Assembly: GCA_963971305.1 (NCBI GenBank)
Contig: OZ020317.1
Span: forward strand, 15,642,001 to 15,706,000
Direction of reading: 5' to 3'
Source of the DNA: Arcuatula senhousia
Taxonomy: Eukaryota; Mollusca; Bivalvia; Mytilida; Mytilidae
DNA length: 64,000 nucleotides
The position numbers and the translations under genes are program-made. This document shows positions 1 through 12,100 of the stretch, one piece after another. Positions within the stretch are counted from its first letter, which is position 1. Each line of letters starts with the position of its first letter. The notes beneath the pieces are model-generated. The model searched no databases and had not been told where the DNA came from. It worked only from the letters and a program-made list of their open reading frames with translations.

Positions 1-627
1 TTCTTTAACCCCCTTTCCCCCTTAAACGAAAATCCTGGATCCACCCCTTGGAACTGTTTTTATTTATTTCAATATTTGTACAAGAAGGGGTATGAAAACT
101 GCTGATGGTGAACCTACATGCGTTTCACAAAATCAACAAACTAACAGTGGCATGAATGGTCTAAGCAAGGGAACAGTGCTTTCGTTGCTTTTCTTCATCT
201 TATAGTCACATGTGTGCCTTCAGCGTGTGTGTTAGTATTACAGTAACTATGTTTACTTCATAACATTTTCAACCGATTCACAAGAAAACCAAGAGTTTAA
301 GGATATGATTCAATTAAACATCTTTCTTATCTGGCTTCTAGATTGCAAATTTTGAATCGCATGCTATACTGTTATGTTAAAGAGTCTCGAGCACGCAATG
401 GTTTTACCTAATTGTGGCTTTATTTGATATAAGTACACATTTTTCTTTCCAAAATCAATTTATAATGGGAAGTTCTTAACATCTTATAATTAGATATTGA
501 CTCTTATTGCTTCAAAGGAAATATATTTGTTTTTACTGGTAAAAGTACATAACGCAATTTTTATGAACGAAGCAAACGAGTGTCAATATAGCAGGTCCGT
601 TTAATAATGCCAGAACAAAATCAGTAG

Positions 628-897
628 ACACAAAATCTTAAGGCCGATGAAAACCAGGGAAACGATGTGCACAAAAGTAACAAAAATAAATGCAAAAAAA
701 CTACCTTGCAATCAGCAACTCGAACTTATCTAAAACGAGAATCGACTCCCGTCATAATGCCAAACGGTCAAATAAGTGTAGGTTATATATACCCGGTAGA
801 GGGCGACAAGGCACACTATGAAAACCAACATCTGTATAGTTTGAGAGATAGAATTCTTTCCGTAAAACTAAATGAAGATCGTGTATTGCCAGCATAA
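628..897 (+). CDS. Possible terminal exon, unknown protein (weak)
   Basis: The frame is open for 89 codons after an in-frame TAG at 625, and a possible acceptor AG sits at 626-627. It ends in TAA. The translation has balanced, protein-like composition (for example PNGQISVGYIYP and YSLRDRILSVKLNED), unlike the low-complexity translations around it. There is no ATG near its start, so it would have to be an internal or last exon, and no upstream partner lies in the window. I do not recognise the protein. It may be a chance open frame or a transposon remnant. Confidence 0.22.
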   Translation, partial: TQNLKADENQGNDVHKSNKNKCKKTTLQSATRTYLKRESTPVIMPNGQISVGYIYPVEGDKAHYENQHLYSLRDRILSVKLNEDRVLPA

Positions 898-1043
898 CTT
901 ATTTCATCCTACAAAATTTCAGTCGAACTGGTTGGTTGGTTTTAAAGAGTAAATTTTAAAATTGCTTACAGACGACGACAAAGGACAAATATTGATGGCA
1001 TAAGCCAACGTGGCCTTTTGCTAGATGGTGAGCTATACATGTA

Positions 1044-1105
1044 TTGACAGATATGCTGTTTAAATACCACACTATTATTACTAGCCGATCACCCCTCACA
1101 CAGAT
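1044..1105 (+). repeat. SINE fragment (same family as 24,645-24,912)
   Basis: About 55 bp match the stretch between the A-box and B-box regions of the tRNA-like SINE at 24.65 kb, sharing TTTAAATACCAC, ACTAGCCGATCACC and CTCA in the same order. Both ends are missing or too diverged to trace. Confidence 0.5.
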
Positions 1106-2420
1106 ATATGCTAAACAGGAGCTTCTTACTTTTTCGGAACACCTGACTCCACTCTCTTTTCGACTTACGTTCACGTTGCTGATTGCGTGTTTTTTATTGT
1201 TTTTTGTTTGTTTGTGTTGTTTTGATGACTTTATGTTTACCGACTTTGTATTTGTCTTTTTGGATTGACGATATTTGACTGCCGCTTTGTTACACCTTTG
1301 CCTCTTACAAACCATTTAGTAATGAGTTTTCCAGAACTGATATCCATGTGCTCCTTTAAGCGTTTAGCAATTTAAAGCCAGGCCAAGGACGTGTTATTTG
1401 GAGATAAAATAAGAACTAAATTACATTGAAGTAAAAAATCCATTTTCATTGAAAGCAAATTGTTAGTTTTTTTTTCATAAAAACTACTGATGGTGGACCT
1501 TTAATAACATTTAATGACAAAGTAAAATTACAAAATGTATTTTTCTAAGCCATTTAACTGACGAGAATAAATGAATTCTTTGCCCTTATTGCTTTATAAA
1601 ACTTAAAGGTATCATTTGTTTAATAGTTTTTTATTTGCTCAAAAAAAGACATTAGCAGAGTTACTACTTTGTCCACGATGATTTTATTAAAAGCATTGCA
1701 CGCCTTTTAATGCTTTGTTGAATAGCAAGACACTATTAAAGTGAATACTGAATATGAAGTGGTGAAACATTTTATTTTTTAAATTATTACTGTTGATCAT
1801 AAGTAAACTTTGCAACTCTTTGTACCTTTAGTTATCAAACCAGGCGTGTTTTATTTTTTTTCTAGTTAACTTTCTCAAATAAAGAATTTGTATATTGTAA
1901 AGACAGTTTGATAAGCTGAAAATTTATATGAAATCAAAGGTGGGCAAAACCTGTATATGGGTTACACCATCTCATAAGCGTTAAAACATAATTGATAAGA
2001 AAGAACCAAAAAGTAATACCAAACGGTATACGACGCTATTGAGAAGTGAAATCATACATGTATTTGATAACAATACTTAATAGTTTATTTATTATTGTCA
2101 GGTACTCAAAATGTAGATTGAGTCTATATTTGTCTATTTCATCGTGCATGTATATAACTTTACTTGGGGATTTTAAACATTGTGGATAAATCAATTCGGT
2201 AAACTTATAGTGTTAGATAGTCATATAAAATTCAGAGCTTTCAATTTTTTTTAATAAAAAACCTTAGTTTCGTTTCTCTCTAGATGTCATTTGCTGTTGG
2301 CCATTTTTCGAATATATCCATGAGTTTAGATTAGAAAATAATGAGATTTTAATATTCAATAACTTTTGTGTACTTTGCCTTGGCTTTCCATTGAGTATAG
2401 GCGTATTTGCGTTTTATTTA

Positions 2421-2666
2421 AGGGACGGACATTTAACTTGAAGGGGGCCCTTTTTTTTTGGTCAGAAAATTTCATCGGAAAAATTATTTATCGTTTGAAG
2501 GCGTTGCGACAGAATATTTTTCATTATTAGCATTCATTTATAGCAGAAACCCTTCTTCAAATTCTTGTTTTCTAATCCTTATGTTAGTATTTTTTCCATC
2601 AATAATCATTTTCAAAATAATTTTTTTAAAACCGAGGGCCCCCTTCAAGTTAACTGGTCGGTCCCT
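2421..2666. mobile_element. MITE with ~35 bp terminal inverted repeats
   Basis: The left end begins AGGGACGGAC and continues through TTAACTTGAAGGGGGCCC. The right end reads GGGCCCCCTTCAAGTTAAC then GGTCGGTCCCT, its reverse complement with few mismatches. The 246 bp element has no coding capacity. A degraded match to one end (GGGGCGGACCT followed by ACTTGAAGG) occurs near 11,350. The superfamily is unresolved because no clear target duplication is seen. Confidence 0.65.
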
Positions 2667-3109
2667 AAAATGAACAATTGTGTCCTTGATATAGGATGTT
2701 TTCAAGTTGGAAGACATATTGATATTTTAAGCAATAACGTAGAAAACAACTTTTAATCTAATAAGGAATATTGGTTAGACGAACAAACATCCGATGTTCT
2801 ATTCAGGTTTATGATTTACTATCATTTATTTTGCCAAATTATCCAAATTAGGGACAAGAAAAGGAAACGTCTTAAAACCAAAGCCTTGATTACAGTAATT
2901 CTGTGGCTGCCGGAACCATGTTCCAAGGCAAAGCCGTTAATCTGAATTAGCACTGTCACCGCTCTCACATAAATTCTCATTACTATTGTTCTTTAAGAAG
3001 AATTTAATTCAGAGCGTTCATTTGCTTTTTTGCATTGTATGATTTATTTGCCTTGTTTTAATAATACAGAAATCCGTAACCTCATTTGGCTTTACTTAGG
3101 AACGGTCGT

Positions 3110-3960
3110 CGGACCACTCAAGTCGTCAAGCGTTCGATTAAGCGTGTGTTTATTAGCATAATTTTTATACCGTCTTTTATACTTGATCAGTGATACAATT
3201 TGTAGGACCTGAATTATTAGGTTCATTCAACGGACAGGTCGGTGCATTAAAATGATAAAGTGACGATCGTTTAAGATTGATTCCTATCTAATTTGAAATG
3301 TTATCGTTTTCCATCTTTTATTGTGTCAACAAAAATTTCGTTTTGACGTCAATCCAAGAAATGCCTAAAAAAATTATATTATATATCAACCTGATCTCAA
3401 CTTTTCTAAATCCCTCTTGTTGTTTTGCTTTTTTTTGTAATGGGTGCAACCCAGTCATATTCACCTATTAATTTCTTATTATGAATAACCTTGATGATGC
3501 AGATTTCAACACATCAACTTATCTAAATCAGCGTTTCAGCGCGTTACTGCATCATGTGCAACAAGTCTCCCTACAATTGTCACACACGTAATATGAATAT
3601 TAAGAAATCCCGACCGATTTCTGGATATATATATATGTGTTGTTACACTGGTGTTGTTCCGAAGTTTCATATATTTTTAAGTTATGATTTAGTTTGGCTG
3701 TTCGATTAGTCACGATGCGTATGTTTATCAGCATAACCTTTACTATTATTGTTAGATCGAAATTATTTATTTAGGTTCATTTGGAGGGCAACTTGGTGCA
3801 GGTAAAATGTTAGGATGATTATTGCATATATTGAAATTTAATTCATTTTGATGTATTATTGAAATAAAATCGTTTTTTCACCTGTTTTTATATAAAAAAG
3901 TGATATTAAACTTTCAACTGACGTCAGCAATAGTGTTAATGTCTTTTCAATGTGTGAATA
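3110..3960 (+). repeat. Diverged ~590 bp tandem duplication
   Basis: Segments near 3130-3330 and 3700-3920 share an ordered series of blocks: GTTCGATTA, TTTAT-AGCATAA, TTAGGTTCATT followed by a G/C-richer stretch, then TGACGTCA-like sequence. The second copy has a 27-nt stretch (3773-3799) bounded by TTTAG and GTAAAA that could be a micro-exon. The first copy lacks that donor. Confidence 0.45.
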
Positions 3961-5594
3961 TCACATAAAAGACGTCATATGTAAATTTCATCAAGTTTTC
4001 AATGTCACACGGCGTCGACGAACATTGTCTTGGAAATAAGCCTTTAATTTTGCATGTATATCTAAGAAGGATATTCAATGTTATAACCACCAAAACGTTG
4101 AAGGCATTATGAAATGGCTTTTCTATATTATCAAGAATAGTCTGTAGATACACTGCATGTAAAGTCTGTTTGAGTTTTATAAATCAACGAAAAATGGCTT
4201 GTAAATTTACGTCTTGCAACATATTTTAACTATTTTACTATGTCATGACTTTTTAATGGCAAACGAACTCAGGCAAAAAATTGTAAAATTTTTGCATGAT
4301 TAATAAAAATGTTTTACATAGACCTTAATAGTAAAAATTGACCAAAAACTTTATAGAAATCCATGGGAGTACAACCTAGTGATAAGGAACAGCATTTGCT
4401 AGGTGACAAACCCGCTAAAAGACGTAATTACAAAAACTCTACGACAGACCCACATCTGTCATAACAGTTCATTTCTTTGTCAATAAAATCTAAAAATATT
4501 TTTACAACTAAAATCTGTTACTTTATTTTCAGATTTTAGCTTTTTGTGTAACGTTTAGTTTGACTTTGATTGGGGCATAAAAAATGACAGAAAAGCAGAT
4601 ATAACAAATAGTGGTCTGACGAGTGATCTTCCATCAAATAGACTTTTGTAACAATCTAAAATATATGCAAAAGCAAATGTCCAACCAACTGGAGAATATT
4701 TATACAAAATATATGTCCTCTTAATGTATTGAGATACTGTCTTTATTGTAACTTCTGAGTATGTTATCTTAATGGAAAAGCTAATGCCATTAACAGTATC
4801 AATCATTTAAAACATATATATTAAAAGACATCCATCTTTTATCAACTTTTATGAAAGAAGCAGAGGTACCAAAGGGGCATCCGAATGTCAAAAGTCCGAA
4901 AGGGCAGAGACAAAAACAGTAAACACCAACGAGAACATAACGAAAATAACATATAACTTGAAAACTTGAAACCAACCATTTAAATCTGCTTTAATTGATA
5001 ATTAAAAAGACTGTTAAAACTAGCCTTTTTTCACTTCTAACCAAACCAACGGTTAGACATATAAAATGCTACTTAAGCATTTCAAACATATGACTAATAA
5101 AAATTTTAAACCCGTCAACACCGGAAGAAATTGGGATTATTGTCTCTTTTATAGATCGGTCATTAGAACTGAGGAAGGAAGAGCCTAGTTAGTTCCAATA
5201 TTTAATATAGAATGTTTATATTACTGACTATATGTTTGTTTCATATTCTTCATGTCAATTTGTTATTATTCATGTATGTCATTGTTTTATAATGTATGTC
5301 ATTGTCATTGTTTTGTATTGTATGCCATGACTGTACTAGTCTCTAGTTGCATTAATAAACTTATGAATTGAAGCTCTGTTTTAAGTATTTATCAAGGTTT
5401 CTTAATCTAGCGCCGCTATTGTTACAGCATTGAAGTATAGGGGCCAATAAGATTAAGTGTATTAGATTTTAACCAATCAACCCAGCAAGAAAATTTCAAA
5501 CTCCATCCCTCCCTGTGTGAAAAACAAATAGTTTCAAATATTTTAGAAATAATATTGCATTCACTCGTAACTTTTTCTATGGATTTTTGTTTAG

Positions 5595-8195
5595 CCACTG
5601 GCTGTCAACCTTCGCTCGGCAGATTAATCAGACTCTCCATAAGATGTCATGAAGTCAAGGAAATGAATGTTCATTAAAAGATGGATGCTAGAACCGCCAT
5701 CTGCTTAATTCGTACCTACCTATAGATGTAATTAGATCGCAACATAAAGAATGTGTTGGATTTCCTTAACCGATTTCACCATCTTTTAAACGAATGGTTG
5801 CACAATCATGTTTAAGTCTGCGTCACAAAAAGGAAAACGATCACCAAAATATAATAACAAGTCCTTTAATTAAAATAACGCCTAAATAACGTGCTCATGA
5901 AATAACTGAAAATAGGACCTAGTTGAACCTTTTTGAAGTAGTTTCCAGTTCCATTGACTGTTAAAACTCGCTAATGAGCTGGGTACATGTGAAAAACGTT
6001 AACGCCAAATTGTTCATACTCCAAAAATCCTAATCTATTCATTTAGGATTTTCATTGGGCAACTAGCTGTCAACCTTGAGTCAGCAGATTAATCAGCGAT
6101 GACAAGAGACCCTCGATACAATGTTGTGAAGCCGATGAAATAAATGTCTATTAAAGATGAATCTGAGAATCACCATCTGCTCCGCCCAACCTAGAATTGT
6201 AATTAGGTAGCAATCTAAATTATGTTCCTCATCCAACAAAACAATTGCGATACATTGGTTTTATGTTTTCAATGATTTTTAGTTAAAAAGCAAAGCCACC
6301 CGATGTTTTGAAACGTTTTGCACTGCAACACGACTACTTAAATACTAAAAGTGCCCACTCTCAGTGTTTCTGAAATAACCGAAAAAAGAAATTTTGGAGA
6401 ATTTCAGGTCTACATTTTATGTACAGACGGACTGACTGTAAATGCCAACACATTTACTTACTCACATCCTACATTTTAGATGCAATAGTTTTACGTACTA
6501 TCTATCTATTTCATTCATTGAGGCTTTTTTTTACCAAAATCACATTTTTTCCGGTCCCCATTTTTATGTCATTTAGACAAAAATGTAAAAAAAGAAAATT
6601 TTGAATATCAATTTGTAACAACTATGTTTATTTCGCTAAAAACTATTCGACCATGTTGAATGATCATTTGTTTACATTTATGACCACATCTATATTATTT
6701 TTAGTGTATTTAATCGATGGGGTCCTGGATGTTTTGTTCCTGAAGACTTTAATATGTTGACAAATTAAACAAATTTAATGCGAACTATCTAAATCATCTT
6801 CATTTATTATAAACGAGCCATTATTGTCAATTTCTTTGTTCCACGACTTTTGCGTTTTCGTCGCCTTGAATATTTGAATGGCACATATTCCATATTCTTT
6901 CGTTTTTAATTTTCTACACGGGTTGAGACCCCCAGATACACTGTACTGGCCCCGATTTTTATACAAAAGTAATATCGTGCGCATGCTTAAGGCGGGATTA
7001 AGACCATAAATAAGAATTTTTGTAAAGCTTTACAAATATTTTTTAGTGATTATTGTTTTTCGATTTTTCGATTAAAATAGTACCATAGTCGTATTTTTGT
7101 TGTTCATATGTTTGAAATTAGACAAATTTGTTGTCTGTTGGCCATTTTTTTTTGTTAGTAAAAATATTTTTCGAAGACAGTATCCCTGAACTAGATGCCT
7201 CACCAGGCCACAAGCTGTCCACCTTGACTCGGCAGATTAATTGTGATGGCAGAAGACTCAATACGATGTCATGAAGCCAAGGAAATGAATCTCCATGAAC
7301 ATCGCTGTAGAATAATTTTATTCATATTTCGTACGAATGCCTGCGAAGAAACAAGACCAATCCTTCCTGGATCTTGGCATCGTTAATTTATCGATTTTTG
7401 AATAACCTTTATAGCATTGTTAGTTCATAAATTATGAACCGAATTGTTCACCCCTACCTTAAGTAAAAAAAACCTGAGTCTAATAGTTTTGCGAATTTCA
7501 GAAATCATGTTTCATTCTCAGATTTTGTTATTATATTTATTTATTTATTATAGATTTTTCATTTGACAACCATAGACGCAGCAGATTAATCACCGATGAC
7601 AAGAGACTATCCGTACGATGCCGTGAAGCCAAGGAAGTTAATGTCCGTTAAAAGATGGATTTTTATATCTCCATACGCTTCGTTACCACTAGATAGCAAT
7701 GTCCGAACACTTGAGACAAGAATCAACTGAACTACGTTCTATATTTAAACGAAGTATTTGAACAAGGTACATGTACAAGATAAAGCCTTTTCTAGACATC
7801 CGTCGCATCACAAAATAAGATACAAAATACAACTCATCATCTTTTTTCGAATTTTTTTTAGTCTCAAAAAGATGTGCGCCAATCTTGAATGTGGTTTTCA
7901 CATATTTGAGTTAATACATTGTAGGGGTATCAACTGATTGTAAATCGCTCACTTAATCGCTCACTGGATAAAAGATAAAAAATGTTCCATTTACTCAAGA
8001 TTTTTGTATAGATTTTTCATTAGGATACTAGATGTCAGCCTTGACTCAGCAGATTAATCAATGGTGACAAGAGACTCTCCATACGATGTCGTGAAACCAA
8101 GGAAATGAATGTCCATTAGAAGATGGATGTTGGAATTGCCATCTGCTTCTTTTCTACCCAGAATTGAAATTAGATACGGTAGCAACTTAGATGAT
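5595..8195 (+). repeat. Cluster of five diverged ~165 bp repeats
   Basis: Five copies in one orientation lie near 5595-5760, 6058-6225, 7195-7330, 7560-7705 and 8030-8195. The core is GCAGATTAATCA, then GATGACAAGAGACTC, then ATACGATGTCGTGAAGCCAA, then GAAATGAATGTCCATTAAA. In four copies (1, 2, 4 and 5) one frame runs from the GATTAATC block to an aligned stop (5675, 6152, 7649, 8117). Three copies (1, 2 and 5) also have complementary ends, (A)GCAGAT and ATCTGC(T), about 115 nt apart. It could be a local repeat, a family of structured RNAs or alternative terminal exons. No function is assigned. Confidence 0.6.
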
Positions 8196-8670
8196 GGTAC
8201 CTTAGCCAAAGAAAACAAAGCCAATGTTTTTACTCCTAGCGTGTCTGATGAAGGTTAATCCAGAAAAGCGCTTTACACGCAGCGAAATTTTGCATTGTAC
8301 CTTCAATATGTGGATCGTGTCTTTCTGGCACATATTCCATATTCTTTCGTAGTTAATACTGTAGTACAATATGTTTGTGTCTGTTAAGAAACAAGACTAT
8401 AGCTAATCAATGTCCGAACCTGCAATGACAAAACAGTTAACATGCAATGTACGTCACTACTCAAAAACAACATGCCACAAATATTTCATTTTGTGTAATA
8501 CCATTCTCAAAAAGATGGTGGGGAGTGTGAAGATTCAAATGACTGGAAAGTAAATTTCTTTAAGTAATAGAAATACATACATGACATAAAATAAAACGAG
8601 CAAAATTATTGTTGTTGATATTCACAAGGCAAAGACATAAATGTCGGGTGTATTTTGATATCATTAACTA

Positions 8671-9159
8671 TACTCACTCAAAAAAGTTAAGCAACAGTAC
8701 AAAATTTCCCTATATATTTTAAATAAACCCAACTAATTTTATTTTTTGTATTGCAAAGCCATTTCTTAACTGATTTTAATGAAATCAAAATCAAGAGAAC
8801 GAGAAATGATTGAAATTTATTTTTATGATTTTAGGAAAATCGTCACTTCACCGGTTTTTAAGATATCACAAGTAGAAATCAACTGTTAATTTTATGCGTC
8901 AACAATCCGTTTAAATCAACCAACATTTTCCGTGGAAAAACATTGGTTATGTTCTACTCGCGTTCTATCAAAAACCGTAACAGCAAGGATTTGCCCAAAT
9001 CATAAAAAATAAACTTCACTTGTTTGTCTTTTTTTTTGGGTTCTTATTTGATAAAAAATGATGGAAAAACGGCTTGGCAATATCCATTTAAATTAAGGAA
9101 GGTTTATTTCAAACATATAGGGAATTTTCCCACTGTTGCGTAACTTTTTTTAGAGAGTA
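8671..9159. mobile_element. Tc1/mariner-like non-autonomous element
   Basis: About 60 bp terminal inverted repeats of roughly 80% identity bound a ~485 bp element. The left end reads CTCACTCAAAAAAGTTAAGC. The right end, reverse complemented, reads CTCTCTAAAAAAGTTACGC. It is flanked by TA (TATA) on each side, as expected for the superfamily. No transposase frame is present. Confidence 0.7.
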
Positions 9160-12100
9160 TATATATGTTTAACCTTTACATAAGCATGTTTATAATGTAG
9201 ATTAACTTACCAAGGGGCTAATAAATATATAAAACGAGAAAAGATTTTCTCTTAGGAAAACTTAGTTCGTTTTGGTTGTTAACAAATTACGGACGGGAGA
9301 GTTCGATTACTAGACTCGTGTTCGCGATGACCCTTTGGTTGCCTTGACCTAAATACAACCAAAAACTCACCTTGATCTTGCTGTTGCAATAAAATTAACA
9401 TAAAATTCATTAACTGATCGAAGTTCACTTCATCATCAAACAACAAATTATTTGCACAGATTTTTTTCGATAATAAGTGTTTATTTTGACAACCTAAAAT
9501 CTATATGCTGATTTGATCTAACCACATCAACAACATCTTGATATCTGATCACTTAAATTTCATAATGTGATTTTCTGGAATGTCAATTTTGTGTCAATAA
9601 AATTTTATTGTTTCTAGTATCAATTGAAGTGCCCACTTGAAGGTTTCGTCTATTAATTGTACGAAGTGAAGTGTCATTTCTGGCTAGGATGAAACGGTCA
9701 AGTACTGGGAATTGGAAAGAGATGTCAGGTTAAAAAATCGATTATTGGCGTTTGGGAATTAGTTTCGTAAAAGCGTTGCCAAGATGAGCGGTGGAAAAAC
9801 AGGTGCTCGATTGAATATTGCTGATTAATGTAATATTTTCATCGTTTCTGATAAGACTAGCAGAAACGTTAAGCTATATTGAGTACGTATAAGCTATACA
9901 ATGAGGTCGAGAAACTTTCGTTGATGTCATCTCATTAGTCTTTAGCGTGTGAAGGAAACATTTACATTAATACTTTTTATGTGCAAAAACAGGGCGTAAA
10001 AATTTTAACTGCTGAACCCTTACCAAGTAATGCTGACATTAAAAAGTTAATTTTATGAGAATAAGATCTTTTCTTGTTCAGTAAATATAGTCCCTTAGGA
10101 GATCAGATAATACGTTCAAGGCCTCATTACATGTATAACACTTATACTCTACTAATGCAACTTTGGGGTTTTTTGTGTGATTTTAGTCTTTTCTATTTTT
10201 TCATACATGTCATATATAGGATTTGTAGGATAAACTTGGCGAATTAATTATGTGCTTACCACTCTGATATTATATCTCATAAGTTCTCTAGACGCACACA
10301 TATATTCCGATCATTTTCATGTATACAAAGTACAAGCTCGTTGTATTTAGGTTTAAGCATTTAAATATGCTATTGATTTGGGTTTATAAAATGAAAAAAT
10401 GTCTTCTGTCAAGAACTTTTAGAGACAAAACAAAACTTTTCGTATCGGAATTAAGTGTTTTATACGAGTTTTATATTTTTACTTGAACATAATCTTGCGC
10501 TAACTCTGACAAAGTTTTTGTCAAAGGCAGAATCATGCACCACGTTTAAAGAGAGACTGAGTAAATTCACTTGGTTCTAATATACACAATCGGACATTAA
10601 GGACGATTACACAGAAACCGAGCATACTGTACATGTACAGCCTAGAAACATTCGAGAAGAGAGCGTTTGCTCCACGTTAACGACCACTCTGTAGCTTTAA
10701 ATAAGACGAAAGGCATGATTCCTTAACTTTGTTTCATCTGTGATTTTGAATCATGCATACACGTTTTCCAAATCCAATTCGTTTTAGATTCATAGGTCGT
10801 GACAATGTTGTTTTGTTAAAATTTAGTTGACATGTGACTATTCTGCATGTCATGCAAGATGTTTATATATGTGTTCATAACTCAGGTTATTGACCTGGCA
10901 TATTTATAAATATTTATGTGCATATGAAAGGTTTCTTAACAGATAAATGTGTTTATAACGAGAAACAAAAAATATTTTGTGATTATGCGTCCTTGAGATT
11001 TTGTATTGGCTCTCAGATGTTACCTTTATGTTTACTAGTATTATAACTTTATGGTTAAAACAAGACATATTGAATGGAATTTTTTTGTTTAAAATCATAA
11101 ACTAGGTTGGTGGATCATTTTTTGGGACCTCTGATACACCAGCAGCGGTTATTGGCCTCTTTAACGTGTAATGCAGTCAGTACAAACGACATGTGATCAC
11201 AGTCTGCATGTATAACAACCTAAAATAGAATCAAAATGTAATAAAAGATGTTTACAGCTGAAAATTATACCTTACATAACCAATTATGTCATAATAAGTA
11301 TCTTTAAAGTTTATTAGTTGTGATATTTGTATGTTAAACCGATATATTAGGGGCGGACCTTTTTACTTGAAGGTCTACCCATGTATGACATGCAAATGAT
11401 AATTTCTGCAGAAAAAAATTCAATTATTTTAGTCAAGATGAAGTAAAGTTTCGGTGTCCGCTTTTTAGCCCTGTGTTTTCCAAGTACGAGTATATGAACA
11501 CTCTATTCATGTATGTTCTGAAATATATACTGGGGACGTTGACCTAGCGTTCTAATCAATATGCACAATAATAAGCTTTTTAATAACAATAATATCGTAA
11601 AGTATTTATTGGAGGTAAATAAGTATAATTTACACATATATCAATAGATTTCCGGGATAGATATGTATTTACATTCCTCAGTCATATATATGCTTAGTAT
11701 ATATTACAGTAAACGTGTACTATCCACTTATGTTTTAACAAAACTATTTGTGGCAGCATCATTAAATTATTTATTACAGAATTTAAAAGGACTCCCTGTT
11801 TTTGTAAAAAAAAACCGAAAAACATGCTTAGCAGCTCTGTTTTCAAATAATATCTTATTTTATATAAGATCACTTTTGATTTACACCACAAGGAGCAGGT
11901 GCATCAGGACTTATTGGGTATATGATATTTACCGGTAAAGAATTTTCATATCCAGTATTCTTCTTGATATTGCGGTTACATCTAGGTTTATTATAAGACT
12001 TTTACATTTTTGATCTATTTCTGAAATAATGAAGCAAGTATGGTTAAACCAAATAGCATATTGTAGTGTCGGCAAACTATCTAAAATTACTTTCGATTTT

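Larger units (their letters stand above)
1..5580. other. Gene-poor stretch
   Basis: No exon chain with matching phases and splice sites could be read on either strand here. It holds AT-rich sequence, one weak exon candidate (628-897), a SINE fragment (1044-1105), a MITE (2421-2666) and a diverged tandem duplication (3110-3960). A block near 4856-4960 resembles one at 35,080-35,170 and is probably a degraded dispersed repeat. Confidence 0.5.

Noticed and set aside
956..1315. 119-codon minus-strand frame, Lys/Ser/Asn-rich
   Set aside because: It overlaps a SINE fragment and low-complexity T-rich sequence on the other strand, and has no exon-like boundaries.
5595..8195. CRISPR array or C/D-box snoRNA cluster
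   Set aside because: Copies are too long, diverged and irregularly spaced for CRISPR, which is not expected in an animal. A GATGA-like box is present, but no matching CTGA box was found next to the terminal stem.
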